Notes: a model not told the origin generated them from the sequence alone. DNA of 64,000 nt from Chloranthus sessilifolius (GCA_021018995.1 CM037586.1:147974060-148038059); one strand, 5' to 3'. Counted from the first letter of the stretch, positions 36,001 to 46,944 are shown. Numbers and translations are program-made.

Positions 36001-36557
36001 GCTACAACACAAAATAGTGGTGTGATGGTCATTGCAAGCACTCCAAGCAATTCAAGCGCAAAGGACAAAATCCGGTTGGGAGATCACATATTACGGACGC
36101 CTCGTGGACATAATTGAGTTGACTTATCGCCAAGGGCTGAAATTAGTGCTATTCAAGTGTGACTGGTTGATGTTGGACAACGAAAGGTATTAAAATGCAC
36201 CAATCGTGGTTCATGCTTGTGAATTTTACACATTTATCGCATCTCGGAAAGACGAACCCTATGTGTTGGCATCTCAAGTAAAGCAAGTTTTCACGTCAAG
36301 ATCCAACCAACCGGTGGCATGTTGTCATCAAGAACAAGCCCAGGGACACTTTCGATATGAGTGGAGGCGACAATATACTACTAGACAGTGAGCCATATGG
36401 TAGCCAAGTTCAAATTGGTACCCAAGAAGATGATAGTACTTTCAATATCGTGAGGGAAGATGTGGTTGGAGCAATTATAGATGCACCTTTCCAAGCCCCT
36501 TGTACCCGAAAATGTCCTTCCGATGGATTCATTGATGACGAAGAAGATGAAAATTGA
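33000..36557 (+). pseudogene. TNP2-type CACTA transposase, decayed
   Basis: Domain order matches plant TNP2 proteins. A transposase-associated N-terminal domain (CPCTRCQN near 33130, with frameshifts) is followed by the Transposase_21 core at 33434-34905, with LGLASDGFNPF near 33990, DFPGYAMLSGWSTKG near 34270, ACPYCHENTC near 34315 and YMGHRRFLPLDHRFRK near 34380. Then come a DUF4218-type part (34955-35635; IFPPSFFDIMVHLPIHLAS near 35180) split by an intron at about 35288-35379, and a DUF4216-type part (36040-36340; VLFKCDW near 36150). The C-terminus is Asp/Glu-rich and ends at 36557. Frameshifts near 33180, 34100, 34430 and 34700, and stops in the DUF4218 part, make it non-functional. Confidence 0.9.
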
Positions 36558-36921
36558 TTTTAGATTGATATGTAATGATTTCAATTCTATATAGATGGAG
36601 CTTTCAATCCTTTCGCCTATTTGATTCTAGTTTGTATTTCAATGAGTTTTGATGTGAATGTGAGTAAATTAGGTAAACCTTGACTTCATACTATTTGATA
36701 CCTTTGTTGTTGCTTTATTCTTAGTGAGCAGCAGCTGCTTGTAGGTGGTACTGTCTATTGAGTAGCAGTTTCCTCCATTGGAGTATACAACTTATGAGCT
36801 GCTGTTGCTACGTGAAATGATTAATTTACTTGCTCTCAAAATATATGTTGTCACTCTTAGATTCAAATGCTCAATTCTTATATTTTTTAGTTCTTTTGAG
36901 ATGCTCAACATTTTATTGTTA

Positions 36922-36980
<59 letters not shown>

Positions 36981-37109
36981 AATGCCCAGGGTACATGTAT
37001 TTTGAACATGTTGAGATTTAATGAGATTATTTGATATTTTTATTTGTGTCGATGATCGTAGATCCACCCTACTTCCCCACCCCACCCCTAACGTTAAGAA
37101 AGGGCGAGG
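36558..37109 (+). other. Spacer between CACTA genes, with TA microsatellite
   Basis: A (TA)n run at about 36925-36977 has roughly 26 repeats. No gene; the open frames over the TA run are artefacts. Confidence 0.7.
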
Positions 37110-38412
37110 AAAGCAGTACTTGGTTTTAAAAATAAAATGAAAGGAGGAGAGAAAATTCTTGTGCTATTGTATAAGGGGCATGTCGTAGGGGATGATCAAA
37201 GTAAGATGTCCTCGATGATTGGGCAAATAGCGAAGGATTGCATTAGATTTCCTATAAATGTTCCAAACTTTACAGATATTCCTAAGGAGAGTTTCAAAAG
37301 TGCTTATGAGGAGTTGATGGTAACAAATGACATAATTATATTAAATAATCAAATTCTTTATTTTCTATTTCATATTCACATTGATTGATAATCAATTTTG
37401 TTGATTAAATGTAGGAAGTTTTTGACATGCCTTCCTATGATGACATTTATCGATGGCTGCACTATACCTTGCTTCAGAGATGGAAGGCTAATCGATATCA
37501 TATAAAAAAAAGGCACTTCGACCCCTACACAACTACGGGAGAACGATTTGCCCATTGCCCCGATAATGTGGATAATGACCAGTGGAAGTCGATTGTCCGT
37601 TACTGGGAGTGTGAGGAGTTTAAGGTAAATTTCTAACTCATTGTTTATTTAAAAAAATTCTTTTTATTAATATAATATATTATAATTTTGTATGATATAG
37701 GTAATTAGTGAGCGTAATAAAAGAAATCGCGCAAAGCTAGCCGCACTGACAACCGAAACATTACTCACATAAATAAATTTTACAAGGTATTAACATGCAA
37801 ATATAAATTATAATTTGTCAATAAACTTCTTTTTATAGTTTACACATTAAACTCGTTATTTTTTATAGTTAAAGAAGGTAGAGGGGAAATCACCCTCAAG
37901 GATGCGGAACTGGAAGTTGAATCACACAAAAAAAGATGGTAAACCGGTGAGCACGCAGATAATGAGATAATGGTAAGATGATTTGTTAATTTATAAGATT
38001 TTTTTAAAATAATAATTAAATATTTAATTTATATGAAAAAATTTCAGCAAAAGATAGATGAACGACTTGCGGAGGGCTCACAAGAGTCCACTCGACGAGA
38101 TGATGTATTATCTCAGGTATTTGGATCAGACACACGTGGTCGCGTCCGGGGCTTTGGGGGGCGACCAAGCATTTTGACCGTCGTCAGTTTAGGGAGGGCA
38201 GGAGGTCCGCCAATTGAAAGAAGAAGTGAGCACCTTGAGAGAAGAGCTTGAAGCAATGAAGTGGTTGATCACTCGATTGATCGGAACAATGGTAAACATT
38301 ACTTTAAAACTTCTATACAAATTTTTCTCTTGTAGTTTTCTATAATTTGTCATGCTAACAAACATTCATTTTCTTTCTGTAGCCCCCTCCACCGCCGCCG
38401 CCTCAACAATAG
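37110..38412 (+). pseudogene. Second CACTA gene, Transposase_24 (PTTA/En/Spm) type
   Basis: Exon-like blocks are separated by GT...AG introns: to about 37323; 37413-37625 (YDDIYRWLHYTLLQRWKANR, then FDPYTTTGERFAHCP); a block from about 37700 with SERNKRNRAKLA; one near 37870-37960 (MRNWKLNHTKKDGKP); one from 38049 with the signature GSQESTRRDDVLSQVFGSD and RGRVRGFGG; and a last exon ending in a Pro run with stop TAG at 38410-38412. These are hallmarks of the second CACTA protein, which is thought to assist the transposase. The part before the last exon (LREELEAMKWLI) could form a coiled coil. A stop and a frameshift interrupt it, so I call it decayed, but the damage is mild. Confidence 0.82.
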
Positions 38413-39056
38413 GCTCTCCTCCACAACACTTTGAATGGGTACACATTTTGGATGGGTATGTTATTTATTGATGAAGTTATTGATTTATTGATGAAGTTAT
38501 TGATTTGAGTAATTCATTTAGCTGTTTTAGGTTCTAAAAATGACCAAGTTGAAGAGGAGATTGGAGTAGGTGAAGCTGAAGAGACTGAAGCAGGCGAGGA
38601 TGATCGTGCTGATGTTCATGAAATGGTGATAACGTGGAAGAGTGAGGATGGTAATGGCAGTGTTGGTGATTGTGGTGATCGTTGGTGGATTGTTAGTGAT
38701 TGTGGTGGTTTGTTATTCTAATACATTGGTTTGACAATCTTATTTTTTATTTTTTAGCGCATTAGAGTTGTCATCAGATTTTAGCAAACTAAATACCTTG
38801 CATTAGAGCTGCCATCAGTTTTTAGCGAACTAAATACCTCGTTTAGGGGCAGTTTGGACGAAAGCAAGAATGAGATGAGAACAAACTAAAACTGATGCTA
38901 CTTAATCTATGGAAGCTGGTGGGTTGATTGACAGGTGGTGAGGAGAATGCATGACATGTGGAAGGGAGCAAGCACGTGTCGGAATAACGGGAGAATGCAT
39001 GACATGTGCAAATATAAATATAAATTATTCACTAATTACTACTGTTTCTGGATGGT
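38413..39056 (+). other. CACTA 3' part before the captured exons
   Basis: This contains Glu/Asp-coding text near 38570-38640 without a good frame and two copies of GGAGAATGCATGACATGTG near 38943 and 38990. An ATG at 38951 opens a frame that runs into the unidentified exon that follows. Confidence 0.4.
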
Positions 39057-39172
39057 TGCGTGTTGCTAGTAGGGAAGCTCCTACCTTTGAAGTTCCAGGG
39101 AGGCCATGGAAGGGTGATGTTGGAAATGCCATAGGTTCAATTGAAGAAAAATGCATTATGGCTGCTATTAAG
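39057..39172 (+). pseudogene. Captured exon U, origin not recognised
   Basis: The text encodes REAPTFEVPGRPWKGDVGNA and then IGSIEEKCIMAAIK, ending in a complete codon directly before a GTAAGC splice donor. The residue pattern looks like a conserved protein, but I cannot assign a family. The frame is open from 38951. It lies in the same strand and codon phase as the 14-3-3 exon downstream. Confidence 0.5.
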
Positions 39173-39279
39173 GTAAGCTCCTAAGCCTTCTTGGTAGCTA
39201 ATGTGGTTTTGGCGAAAAATGTGATTTTTCTGTCCATATTATGTTTGTAAGGTCCTGATTTGATATTGGAAGGTGCAGG

Positions 39280-39370
39280 TTCTGATATATATATATATAT
39301 AAAAGGTGGAGGTCCATGTGGCATCCAAAATATTGTTTCAATGCCACATGGACCTCGGGTGCATTGCTTA
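39280..39370. repeat. Remnant of the CCACGTGG foldback MITE
   Basis: A TA run, then GGTCCATGTGGCATCC and its inverse ATGCCACATGGACC, followed by GGGTGCATTGCTTAGAT. The same words make up the MITE at 46930-47400. It sits between exon U and the 14-3-3 exon. Confidence 0.6.
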
Positions 39371-39590
39371 GATATAGGATATATGTCAGGGTTCTTTCTT
39401 GAATAATTTATTGTGATATGTAAGGGCTAGGGTTGGAGTTTTTGTCTGTTCTTCTCTTGTAAAAGTAGAAAATTGAAGTTGCTGGTTAGGATCAGATCGA
39501 TCATTGTTTGAATTTTATTTTATTTACCATTGTCAGTGGTTTGGATTTCCAATTGCTGGTCTTATTGTTATGGTGTTTGTTTAATTGCAG

Positions 39591-39713
39591 GATATTGCAG
39601 TTGCAGAACTGGCACCGACCCACCCTATCCGGCTAGGGCTGGCACTCAACTTCTCAGTATTTTACTATGAGATCTTGAATTCTCCAGATCGTGCTTGTAC
39701 TCTTGCCAAACAG
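39591..39713 (+). pseudogene. Captured exon of a 14-3-3 protein gene
   Basis: 41 complete codons between an AG acceptor (TTAATTGCAG) and a GTAAAA donor. They encode the highly conserved 14-3-3 segment including [20 protein letters not shown] and [12 protein letters not shown]. In the family this segment forms helices that line the phosphopeptide groove. No stop or frameshift is present and the exon starts and ends in phase 0. The preceding and following 14-3-3 exons are absent, so this is a single captured exon. Confidence 0.9.
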
Positions 39714-40889
39714 GTAAAAGAATTGGATTTAAAATTTGTGATGTCTTGTTTTTATGTAGTAGTTGTGGAGAAAGCTTTATACAGTTGTGATGCAGGCAAT
39801 CATAATGCATATGTTGAGTTACAAGGGCAAGGCAGATATGCAGATATGAAGACATTTCTAAACATCATTTTAAATTTCATTTTTCTGCATGAATTTTTTT
39901 TAAGATGTGGAACCCGCAGTCGGAAGGTAATCACTTTTTAAGATGCACTATTAACTAGCCTTGCGTCTTCCTTTTGTGTTGTTTTCTGGATCATCCCTCA
40001 GTTTTTTATTACCCATGTTTGCTCTTTAAAAGGACTGATCTAGTATAGTATGGTATGGTTTCCAGCACTAGCTATTGTATAAAATAAACTTGTATTTCTA
40101 TTACTCTCCTTCAACCACTTGCCCTAGACTTTTGCTTCCATAGAACTCTTCCTCTGGGACCTTATTATATGTCGACTTTAGTGTGTTTGGATTCCAATTC
40201 AACTCTAGTTCCTTCTAAACTTAGTAAATCCCCAGAAGCTCAATAACATGCCCATGACATCCCCTGGTCCATTGTTTTTTAGCACCCCCTTGAATTATTT
40301 AAGCTTAGATGCAATAATAAGTTATGTAGCCCCCCCCCCCCCCCCCCAACTCAGATTTGAAGACGTCTAGGTATTAGCGACCAAATCAGCAAAGCTTTCC
40401 TCCTTTACCTCATCAGCTTGGACACCGGAAGGGCCTGAGCCCTTTCCCTTCATCTTTTGACATGAGTCTGAAGTTGTATTCGACAGTCCATTAAGACGTA
40501 AAATTAGGGTTGTGCTCTTTCCACTCCGGAGTACACATGGATTCGTCGAGGCAGCTTTGCACCAGATAATTTATATAGATCAGATAAATATGTTCAAACT
40601 CATCAAAGCATTGAGTAATCCCATATCTTGAAAACAACTGATACAAAAACCCTCCAAAATAGTTATAACATCCTTTAATGCCTTTGAGAGCTAAGTATTG
40701 ATTAGAGCTTTATTTAGGTTTTAAACCTAGTTATTTATATGTTCATGCTTTAGCATTTAATCTGATTTTTGGTAAAGTGTTTTTTTTTAGGTAACTGCCA
40801 TGGCGCTTTGAAATGTGATTAGAGTTTGTTTCTTCTGTTGGCTGCATAATTTTTCTTGCTTCTAGTTTTATTAATTTGATGCAATTTAG
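39714..40889 (+). other. Intron-like DNA between captured exons
   Basis: AT-rich with a C run at about 40331-40347. No gene is recognised. The C run is a likely sequencing trouble spot. Confidence 0.4.
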
Positions 40890-41289
40890 GATGCCTCTGG
40901 TGATGCCATGCGTGATATTGCTCGAGAGGATCAGAGTTCCTCCGCTGTCAAAGTTATGTGTCATATATGCTATTTTGGTGAAAACGAAGGAAGCAACAAA
41001 GCAATGAAGATGCTCTCATGCAAAATCTGTAGCAAAAAGTATCACAGGAACTGCTTGAAAAATTAGGCTGAGTACAGAGGTTTTGCGACGGTCCTTGAAT
41101 TTACTCATATCGAATACAGAACTGTTGCTGTTATGTTTTAATAACTTGTTCATATGACGTTTCTTTTCAGATCTATTTCATTGGAGTTCATGGGTTTGTC
41201 CCTCCTGCCGCATATGTGAGGTTAGTCCTATGTGATTGCTCTGTTATGTTGAGTATGTCGAAAAAATTGTTACAATTGCAGGGAAGGTT

Positions 41290-41625
41290 TAAAAACTTGG
41301 TATTGGAGGCTGTATTGGCCAGCCTCCAGTTGATAAATATCTCCAATACTGATACATGGTGGCTGAAAAGAGATACCATATCTCTTCTTTGGTCAATATG
41401 TACTTGAAAATATCAACACACACTTTGGTGTTGGTCGATAATTGCCGCTACCAACCGTTATTAGCCAAGACTCTATGAGATCCTCCGCATCGATGTGAAC
41501 AATATTGCCAATGCGCTAAGCGCTATAGGTTTATTATCGCCTAAGGGATTCTTAATACCCATAGGGTTGGTATCAGCGATGTCGTACCGATATTTTCAAG
41601 ATCTTGGTGCATGTCGGCACTATAT
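41290..41625. mobile_element. Possible MITE in the PHD intron
   Basis: Words of the type TGGTATTGGAGGCTGTATTGG and CCAATACTGATAC, and at the right GGTATCAGCGATGTCGTACC, suggest a short inverted-repeat element. The ends are not fixed. Confidence 0.3.
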
Positions 41626-41842
41626 TAGATTTGTTTGAAAGCTTGTGTTATTCTTCTACGTGACGTATTGTTAATATTATTTATTTATTTGTTTTATATT
41701 TTCTATCCTTTTCTTCATAGGAGGCAAACAAAAAGATCTGCATTATACTTCGCTTTCGGTTTGATTTACTGACTTCAAGAGCCAACCAATATAATTGTTA
41801 ATTGACGTTTTTCTTTTTGTTCTTTGTCATTATAAATGTTAG

Positions 41843-41946
41843 GAGATGGAAGGTGATGTCTTGGGAACATCTTTGCGATTCGATACATTTGGGTTTACAT
41901 CTGCAGAGCATGCTCGCAAACAAGCTGAGAAGGAGCAACATAAGAG
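41843..41946 (+). pseudogene. TGH: Captured exon of a TOUGH-like G-patch protein gene
   Basis: 104 bases between an AG acceptor and a GT donor encode [20 protein letters not shown] and [14 protein letters not shown]. This matches the conserved stretch of plant TOUGH (G-patch, RNA-processing) proteins that normally follows NFLDEDEKA. There is no stop. It lies inside the large intron between PHD exons 2 and 3, so it is a separate capture. Including it in a transcript would shift the PHD frame. Confidence 0.75.
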
Positions 41947-42888
41947 GTCCTCTAAAGCTCTTAGATTCCTTATTTTCTTGATTTGTAAAGATGCACTATG
42001 GAAATAGTTGGATGGGTCTATTTCTTATTGATATATTATCATCCTAACTACTCACGACTAAAACCTTTACTCACTATTTTGTTAAGTTATAACTCATTTA
42101 CTAAAATTTTGGGATATTGCTTCCGACTGAGGCAATTTATTTTAATTGTTAGTGGTTTCCTTTGTTATTTTGCAGTTAAATGTTTTCCCATTTCACTGTT
42201 AATTGTTGTCAAGTACTATAAAACTGTTTTTCTATTATTGTTTTATTTTTTATTTGTAATTTCCAGTTCTTGTCAGCAAATTTCTCGGTTTGTCCTACTA
42301 GTGGACACTAGAGTTGTTTCTTAATTGCAGGGTTTATTGTCCCAAGCAATTAAAATTTATTTATTTTATTTATTTATTTTTCATGTCAATGATTAGGTGG
42401 AATTGGATGAGAACAGAGTTCATTGATAACCAATAATCAAGTTGGGATTCGGCAATCATTGGGCTGCATGTCAGTTCGGTTTAATCGGATAAATTTGTTT
42501 ATCTGAGATGATATATTATTTTTCTTTTTATTTGCTACACACTATCCCACTATCTCTGATCTGGATGGTAAAGTCACTGATTACATTTACATATGCTTTT
42601 TTTGTACTAGGTATGTCGAAGAGCTGGAGATCCGAATAAGTTCATGTTCTGTAAAAGGTGTGATGGTGTTTACCATTGCTACTGTCAGCAACCTCCCCAC
42701 AAGGTGGACCTTGTCTAAAATTTTATTTATTGTTATCGTACCTTTTTTTAAATTTTATTTATTTATTTTATTCTTTTAATGAACAGAATGTTTCTGCTGG
42801 TCCTTATTTGTGCCGAAAGCATACAAGGTGTCACAGTTGTGCTTCCAATCTTCTGTGGAAGTGGCCTTATACACGAGGTTGGTCAATT

Positions 42889-43559
42889 ACTCTAAAGACA
42901 ATCTTCCGCATATCTATGCAGATTTCTTCTTGTTATGATAAATTGACAAGGCTTTTGAATCTAATTGTTGATTGTTTTTATTCTACTTGTAACCCTCCTG
43001 TAATCAATTTTGAAACTCCTCAATTGCTTGCAGATTTGGGGTGTGATCTTTACCTAGGTTCTCTGTCATGCCTTTGATATTGTGATCGTCAAGACCATTA
43101 TGGATTGTTCCTGGCTGCTTTTTCCTATGTTCTCTCATTGTGTCAATCTAACAATATCTTGTTAGATTGATGACGGAAAGGAAGCTTAAGACAGTAGTGG
43201 ACTCTAAGTATCCACTGAGCAGCGCAGAAGATGGTTGGGCTAAAAGCTTTGAGGGCCATGCTACTGGGAAGATAATTGTAGAGCCATAGATAAAAAGTTT
43301 AGGGACGGCTTTAGCACTTGTTGGATGTTAAAAAGGCAACTGTGTAAGCTATCTCATAAATAAATGGTTGTGCTTTATATATGGATTATGCTGTTAAGTT
43401 TTCTAATTCTTCAAAAAAGTATATGTGAAGGTTATGATGATATGGTGATTACGATTCAACAAAGTGCATTAAAATTGTCGACGTAAATTTTAAAAAAAAA
43501 ATAAAATATATATATATATATATATATATTTTAAAATTTTCATAAAAAAATCACTGCCA
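42889..43559 (+). other. CACTA 3' region before the subterminal repeats
   Basis: No recognisable exon. TA runs near 43507-43530 and A runs near 43490 precede the repeats. Confidence 0.4.
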
Positions 43560-43594
43560 AATTTTTTTTATAAAAATATATTTAAAGAAAAAAA

Positions 43595-43909
43595 AAATGT
43601 TGGAGACGGCTAAAAGCTGTCTCCAATAATAGGAGGTCACTTATTGGAGACGGCTTTAAGCCGTCTCCAATAAGTATTGGAAATAGCTAGATGACTTATT
43701 AGAGACATCTCTAACATATCTTTGGAGACGGCCATATGCCGTCTCCAATAACCTTGACTATTATGGACGGCTTTCATTTGGTCTCCAAAGACAATGGAGA
43801 CGGGACTATTTGAGACTACATGGAAGCCGTCTCCAATACTATTGGAGACGACTTAGACACCTTTGGAGACGGCCAAAAGTCGTCTCCAATAAACACATTT
43901 TTTGTAGTG
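43595..43909. repeat. CACTA right subterminal repeats and terminus
   Basis: Eight or more copies of a word close to TTGGAGACGGC or its inverse GCCGTCTCCAATA occur in both orientations; several form hairpins such as GGAGACGGCTTTAAGCCGTC near 43648. The terminus is TTTTTTGTAGTG. Confidence 0.9.
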
Positions 43910-44072
43910 AAAACCGATAATTTGGCCGAAATTTCGATCGAAATTTTGATTCCCATACAAAATATGACCGAAATTTCAGTCCAAATTATCATTTCGGTGA
44001 GGACCGAAATTGATAATTTCGACTGAAATTTTGGTCATTTCGGCCGAAATTTTGATCCTTGGTATAGAAGAG

Positions 44073-44435
44073 AGATTTCACAGCGCACACCGTTTGTTTG
44101 CTCACGCAAAGACCACAAAAAAAATCAGAGAAATAAAGCACCATTGAAGGAGAAGAAAAGAGTTTCGCATGTGTTTAGGATTTTGGAAAATTCAACGGTT
44201 CAAATTTTAATTAGGAGCACATACGCTTTTATTTTAAGTGAGATAGATCAGTCCTATATTAAAAATGTGACTATTCGGTCTCGTACGAGGCTGCCGCAAA
44301 GGCCTCATATAAAATATGAAGGACACATACAAGGGCACAAAGGTCTCATGGTCTCATAAAGACCGCGAGGTCTTGTACGAAACTAGTCTAATACAAGACC
44401 GCGACCAATCAATCTCATACAATCGACTTTCAGCT
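44073..44435. other. Palindrome-rich flank of the LINE
   Basis: Around 44275-44420 the sequence repeats GGTCTCGTACGAGG, GGTCTCATAAAGACC and CGAGGTCTTGTACGA words. Related inverted text (GATCGTGGTCTCGTATGAG) lies after the LINE at about 45505. This may be one MITE split by the LINE. Confidence 0.4.
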
Positions 44436-45496
44436 AAATTTAAATCTATGTATGATTTGGCTATTCATAAAGATATCACGGTCAAGGATGCGGCGATCCG
44501 GCCAAGATATTGATGGAGGTCTCACCTGGAAGTTGAATCTTTCTCGCAGACTTTGCGACTGTGAGATTAAAGAGATTTCAAAGCTGATAAATATTGTTTT
44601 AAACCTTCCTTTCTCTATGTCCAATTCTTCTGATCGACTTGTTTGGAGATTGGATAAGAACGCCACTTTCTCCATCAAGTCCATGCACAAGCTGTTTGCC
44701 TCCTCTATGTCGCCTGATTTGCCCCTGGTTATGGATTTGGAAGTTGCGAGCGCTGATTAGAATTATCTCTTTTGTCTGGTTAGTGGTGCTTGACAAAATT
44801 CTTACTATTGAAAATCTCCAACATAGAGGTTTTCAACTGACTAATAGGTGCTCGCTTTGTTGGACGGTGGAAGAATATAATGACTATCTGTTTCTTCATT
44901 GTCATTACTCTTCGGAGGTGGAACTGCATCTATAGTTGGGTGAAAGTCATCTAGGTCATGCCTCGTTCAGTTAGTACTTTTGTTGGCTCTTGGGCGTACA
45001 AAGATTCCTCTAAAAGAGAGAAAGATTGTTGGAAGTTACTCCTTGCTGCTTTTTGGTTGATTTGGAAGGAAAGAAACACCAGAATATTTGAAGGAAACTG
45101 CAGGTCGGTGTCTCAATTGGCGGATATTATCAAGATTAAATCGATGCAATGGGCCAAAAGCCTTGGTCTCCTTGGCTCCTATTCTATCCAAGACGGTCTC
45201 AGAGATTGGGTTTTTGTCTGTGTGGGGTAGTTGTTGTCTAGATAATAGTTCTCTTGCCCTGGGGTCCCGAGCCCTTGGCTATTTTTAGATTCTCTTGGGT
45301 GTATTGGGCAAAGGTTTTTTTCGGTCTTGGGGGATTGGGTTGGGATCTGTTGGTATCGTCGGTTGTTTGGTCTTAGGCAGCCTTGTGAGCAGATGAGCTT
45401 CTTGCTCATCTCCTCTCTTGGCTTTCACTGTTGTTTCTTCTTCTTTTTACGCTTTAATTGAATTATCTGGGAATTATTAAAAAAAAACAAAAAAAG
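44436..45496 (+). pseudogene. 5'-truncated L1-type LINE, ORF2 C-terminus
   Basis: The encoded pieces include RLVWRLDKNATFSIKSMHKL, PWLWIWKLRALIRI, FVWLVVLDKILTIENLQHRG and FWLIWKERNTRIFEG: the zinc-finger-bearing C-terminal region of plant L1 reverse-transcriptase proteins. Frames shift near 44500, 44730 and 44950. A 3' UTR of about 260 bases and an A-rich tail end at about 45496. It is homologous to the LINE at 51760-54221 but in the opposite orientation and shorter. Confidence 0.85.
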
Positions 45497-46500
45497 ATTA
45501 ATCGATCGTGGTCTCGTATGAGATCGATTGGTTTAACTTTAAAAATATACACATGTGCTTTTAGTTAAATGGTATTTTCGGCTATCAAAATTAAAAAAAT
45601 GTGCATGCACATTTTTTTTAAATAGTAGAGGATCTCAAATCCTGCTAGGTAATAAGAAAATGTTTGAACCTTGTCAAATAATTATGTAAAAGTTAGGGAC
45701 CCTCTCAAGTAAAAAAATCTACTATCTACGGATTTTATCACTGCTGTGAGGGTGTTATGTATAGAATAAATTTCTTCAATCCTACAGTACTACAAAATAG
45801 TGAGGGTGTTATGTATAGAATAAATTTCTTCAATACTACAGTACTACAAAGGAAACTTATAAAAGGAGGATAAATATGTTGAGGACAAAGTGCAAGTGGC
45901 TAACGTCGGACGACGTGATTGGCTACACCGACTTGCATTAATTAATCCCCACCGCACTTGCAGCCAATTGTGTCGCACCACATCTGTCGCTTGTAGTTTG
46001 TCTGCATAAAATTTGTCCTCCATATAACATTGTCTGTACTACAAATACGTTCTTATTAATGCTCTCAATGTACCGGATTAGGATTTTTTCCAGCTTAGCC
46101 CTAACCTCGGCGCTAGTAGACCAGACTGAGTTGCAAGCTTTTTTCTTTCTAAGATTTTTTCAAAATAAATTCTTTTAGCTAAGTTATTTTTAAATCTATT
46201 TTTATTTATAAATCAAAGGCTGTTTACAAATTTAAATCATTATTTTTAGATAAATAGAAATTTTTAATAAAAATATGGGTTGTTTATGAGAGGCTTAGTT
46301 TTGATGAAATTTTGCTAAACTTTTGCAAAATATGGGCTGCAACTAGTGGAATTTTACTAAAAAGATGGGTTGTTTATAAGGGCAATATACTAAAATTTTA
46401 ATAGTAGAGGCGTGTGTTATTTTATAATTATTTAATCATGCTTTAACTAGAGTTACCTTTGTTTTAAAAAAAAGTAGATAACCTTTTTTAAATACCCTAT
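45497..46500. other. Intergenic DNA with a 54-bp tandem duplication
   Basis: Two copies of a 54-bp unit (GTGAGGGTGTTATGTATAG...) lie at 45746-45799 and 45800-45850. The rest is AT-rich without a gene; 46290-46390 repeats GGGTTGTTTATGAG-like text. Confidence 0.5.
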
Positions 46501-46504
46501 GCCT

Positions 46505-46690
46505 GACTGCATGAGTGTCAGAACCCTACCAACCTACTTTTTTTTACCCTCTCTCGCTACCAGAGTGTCAGCGCTTCATTATCAAGGTGCGATGCTTCTC
46601 TCCCGGTGTGTCAATGCTTAGCTACTGGAGTATCAGCGCTTCGATATCGAGGTGTCAGTGCTAACCTTTCGGGGTGTCAGTATTTTGCTA
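46505..46690. repeat. Degenerate minisatellite GTGTCAGCGCTTC
   Basis: About six copies of a GAGTGTCAGCGCTTC-like word, each followed by text such as ATTATCAAGG or GATATCGAGG, at intervals of roughly 25-35 bases. The core is the one found in the array at 49080-49325. Confidence 0.6.
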
Positions 46691-46929
46691 TCGGGAGACC
46701 CACATTTTAAAGTAAAACTGACCTGAAAAAATAATTCTAATACTTTTTTGAAAAAATGGAGAGTAGAGAGAAAAAAGAAAGTGACCTCTGAAAAAATCAA
46801 GTATGGAGGCTGAAAGGGAATATAACTTTTAAAATATTTTAAAAGTTTAATTCTAATTAGTAACATGAGTCTTAAGGTACATATTGTTCATAGAGCAATC
46901 TGGGTGTAGAGAAATCTCTACCTCGGGCG

Positions 46930-46944
46930 CATTCTCCCCTGAGC

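Larger units (their letters stand above)
40890..42888 (+). pseudogene. Captured PHD-finger protein gene fragment, four exons with introns
   Basis: Exons lie at 40890-41079, 41171-41220, 42611-42703 and 42787-42888, all with AG and GT borders. Together they encode a PHD-type zinc-finger region: VMCHICYFGENEG and CKICSKKYHRNCLK, then DLFHWSSWVCPSCRICE, then VCRRAGDPNKFMFCKRCDGV and YHCYCQQPPHK, then NVSAGPYLCRKHTRCHSC. The match is to plant multi-PHD proteins of the kind with extended C-rich repeats. A TAG at 41064-41066 replaces the expected Trp after CLKN, and a frameshift sits near 42860. Introns are retained, so capture was at DNA level, not by retrotransposition. Confidence 0.88.
29292..43909 (+). 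mobile_element. CACTA (En/Spm-type) DNA transposon, 14.6 kb, with captured host exons
   Basis: The left end is CACTACAAAAAAAG and the right end is its reverse complement (CATTTTTTGTAGTG). A 3-bp AAA duplication flanks both ends (29289-29291 and 43910-43912). Subterminal repeats around GGAGACGGC follow. Inside, on the + strand, are a TATA-like promoter, a decayed TNP2-type transposase gene, a decayed Transposase_24-type gene, and then a 4-kb part with fragments of host genes. Ends, duplication size and gene order fit plant CACTA elements. Confidence 0.92.
29212..44072. mobile_element. Small MITE split by the CACTA element
   Basis: The left piece 29212-29291 begins with AGAACAAGGATCAAAAT. The right piece 43910-44072 ends with the reverse complement of ACCAAGGATCAAAATTTCGG. 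Both pieces are rich in CCGAAATTTCGG words. Removing 29292-43909 and one AAA copy restores a unit of about 240 bp. Related units lie at 50093-50280 and about 51572-51705. Confidence 0.6.

Noticed and set aside
36778-37085. Frames over the TA microsatellite
   Set aside because: They consist of alternating Ile/Tyr from (TA)n.
40331-40347. The C run as a biological feature
   Set aside because: A 17-base homopolymer may be a sequencing or assembly artefact; nothing else supports a function.
41998-42324. 108-codon hydrophobic frame between captured exons
   Set aside because: It is T-rich intron sequence translating to Leu/Phe/Tyr, with no family resemblance.
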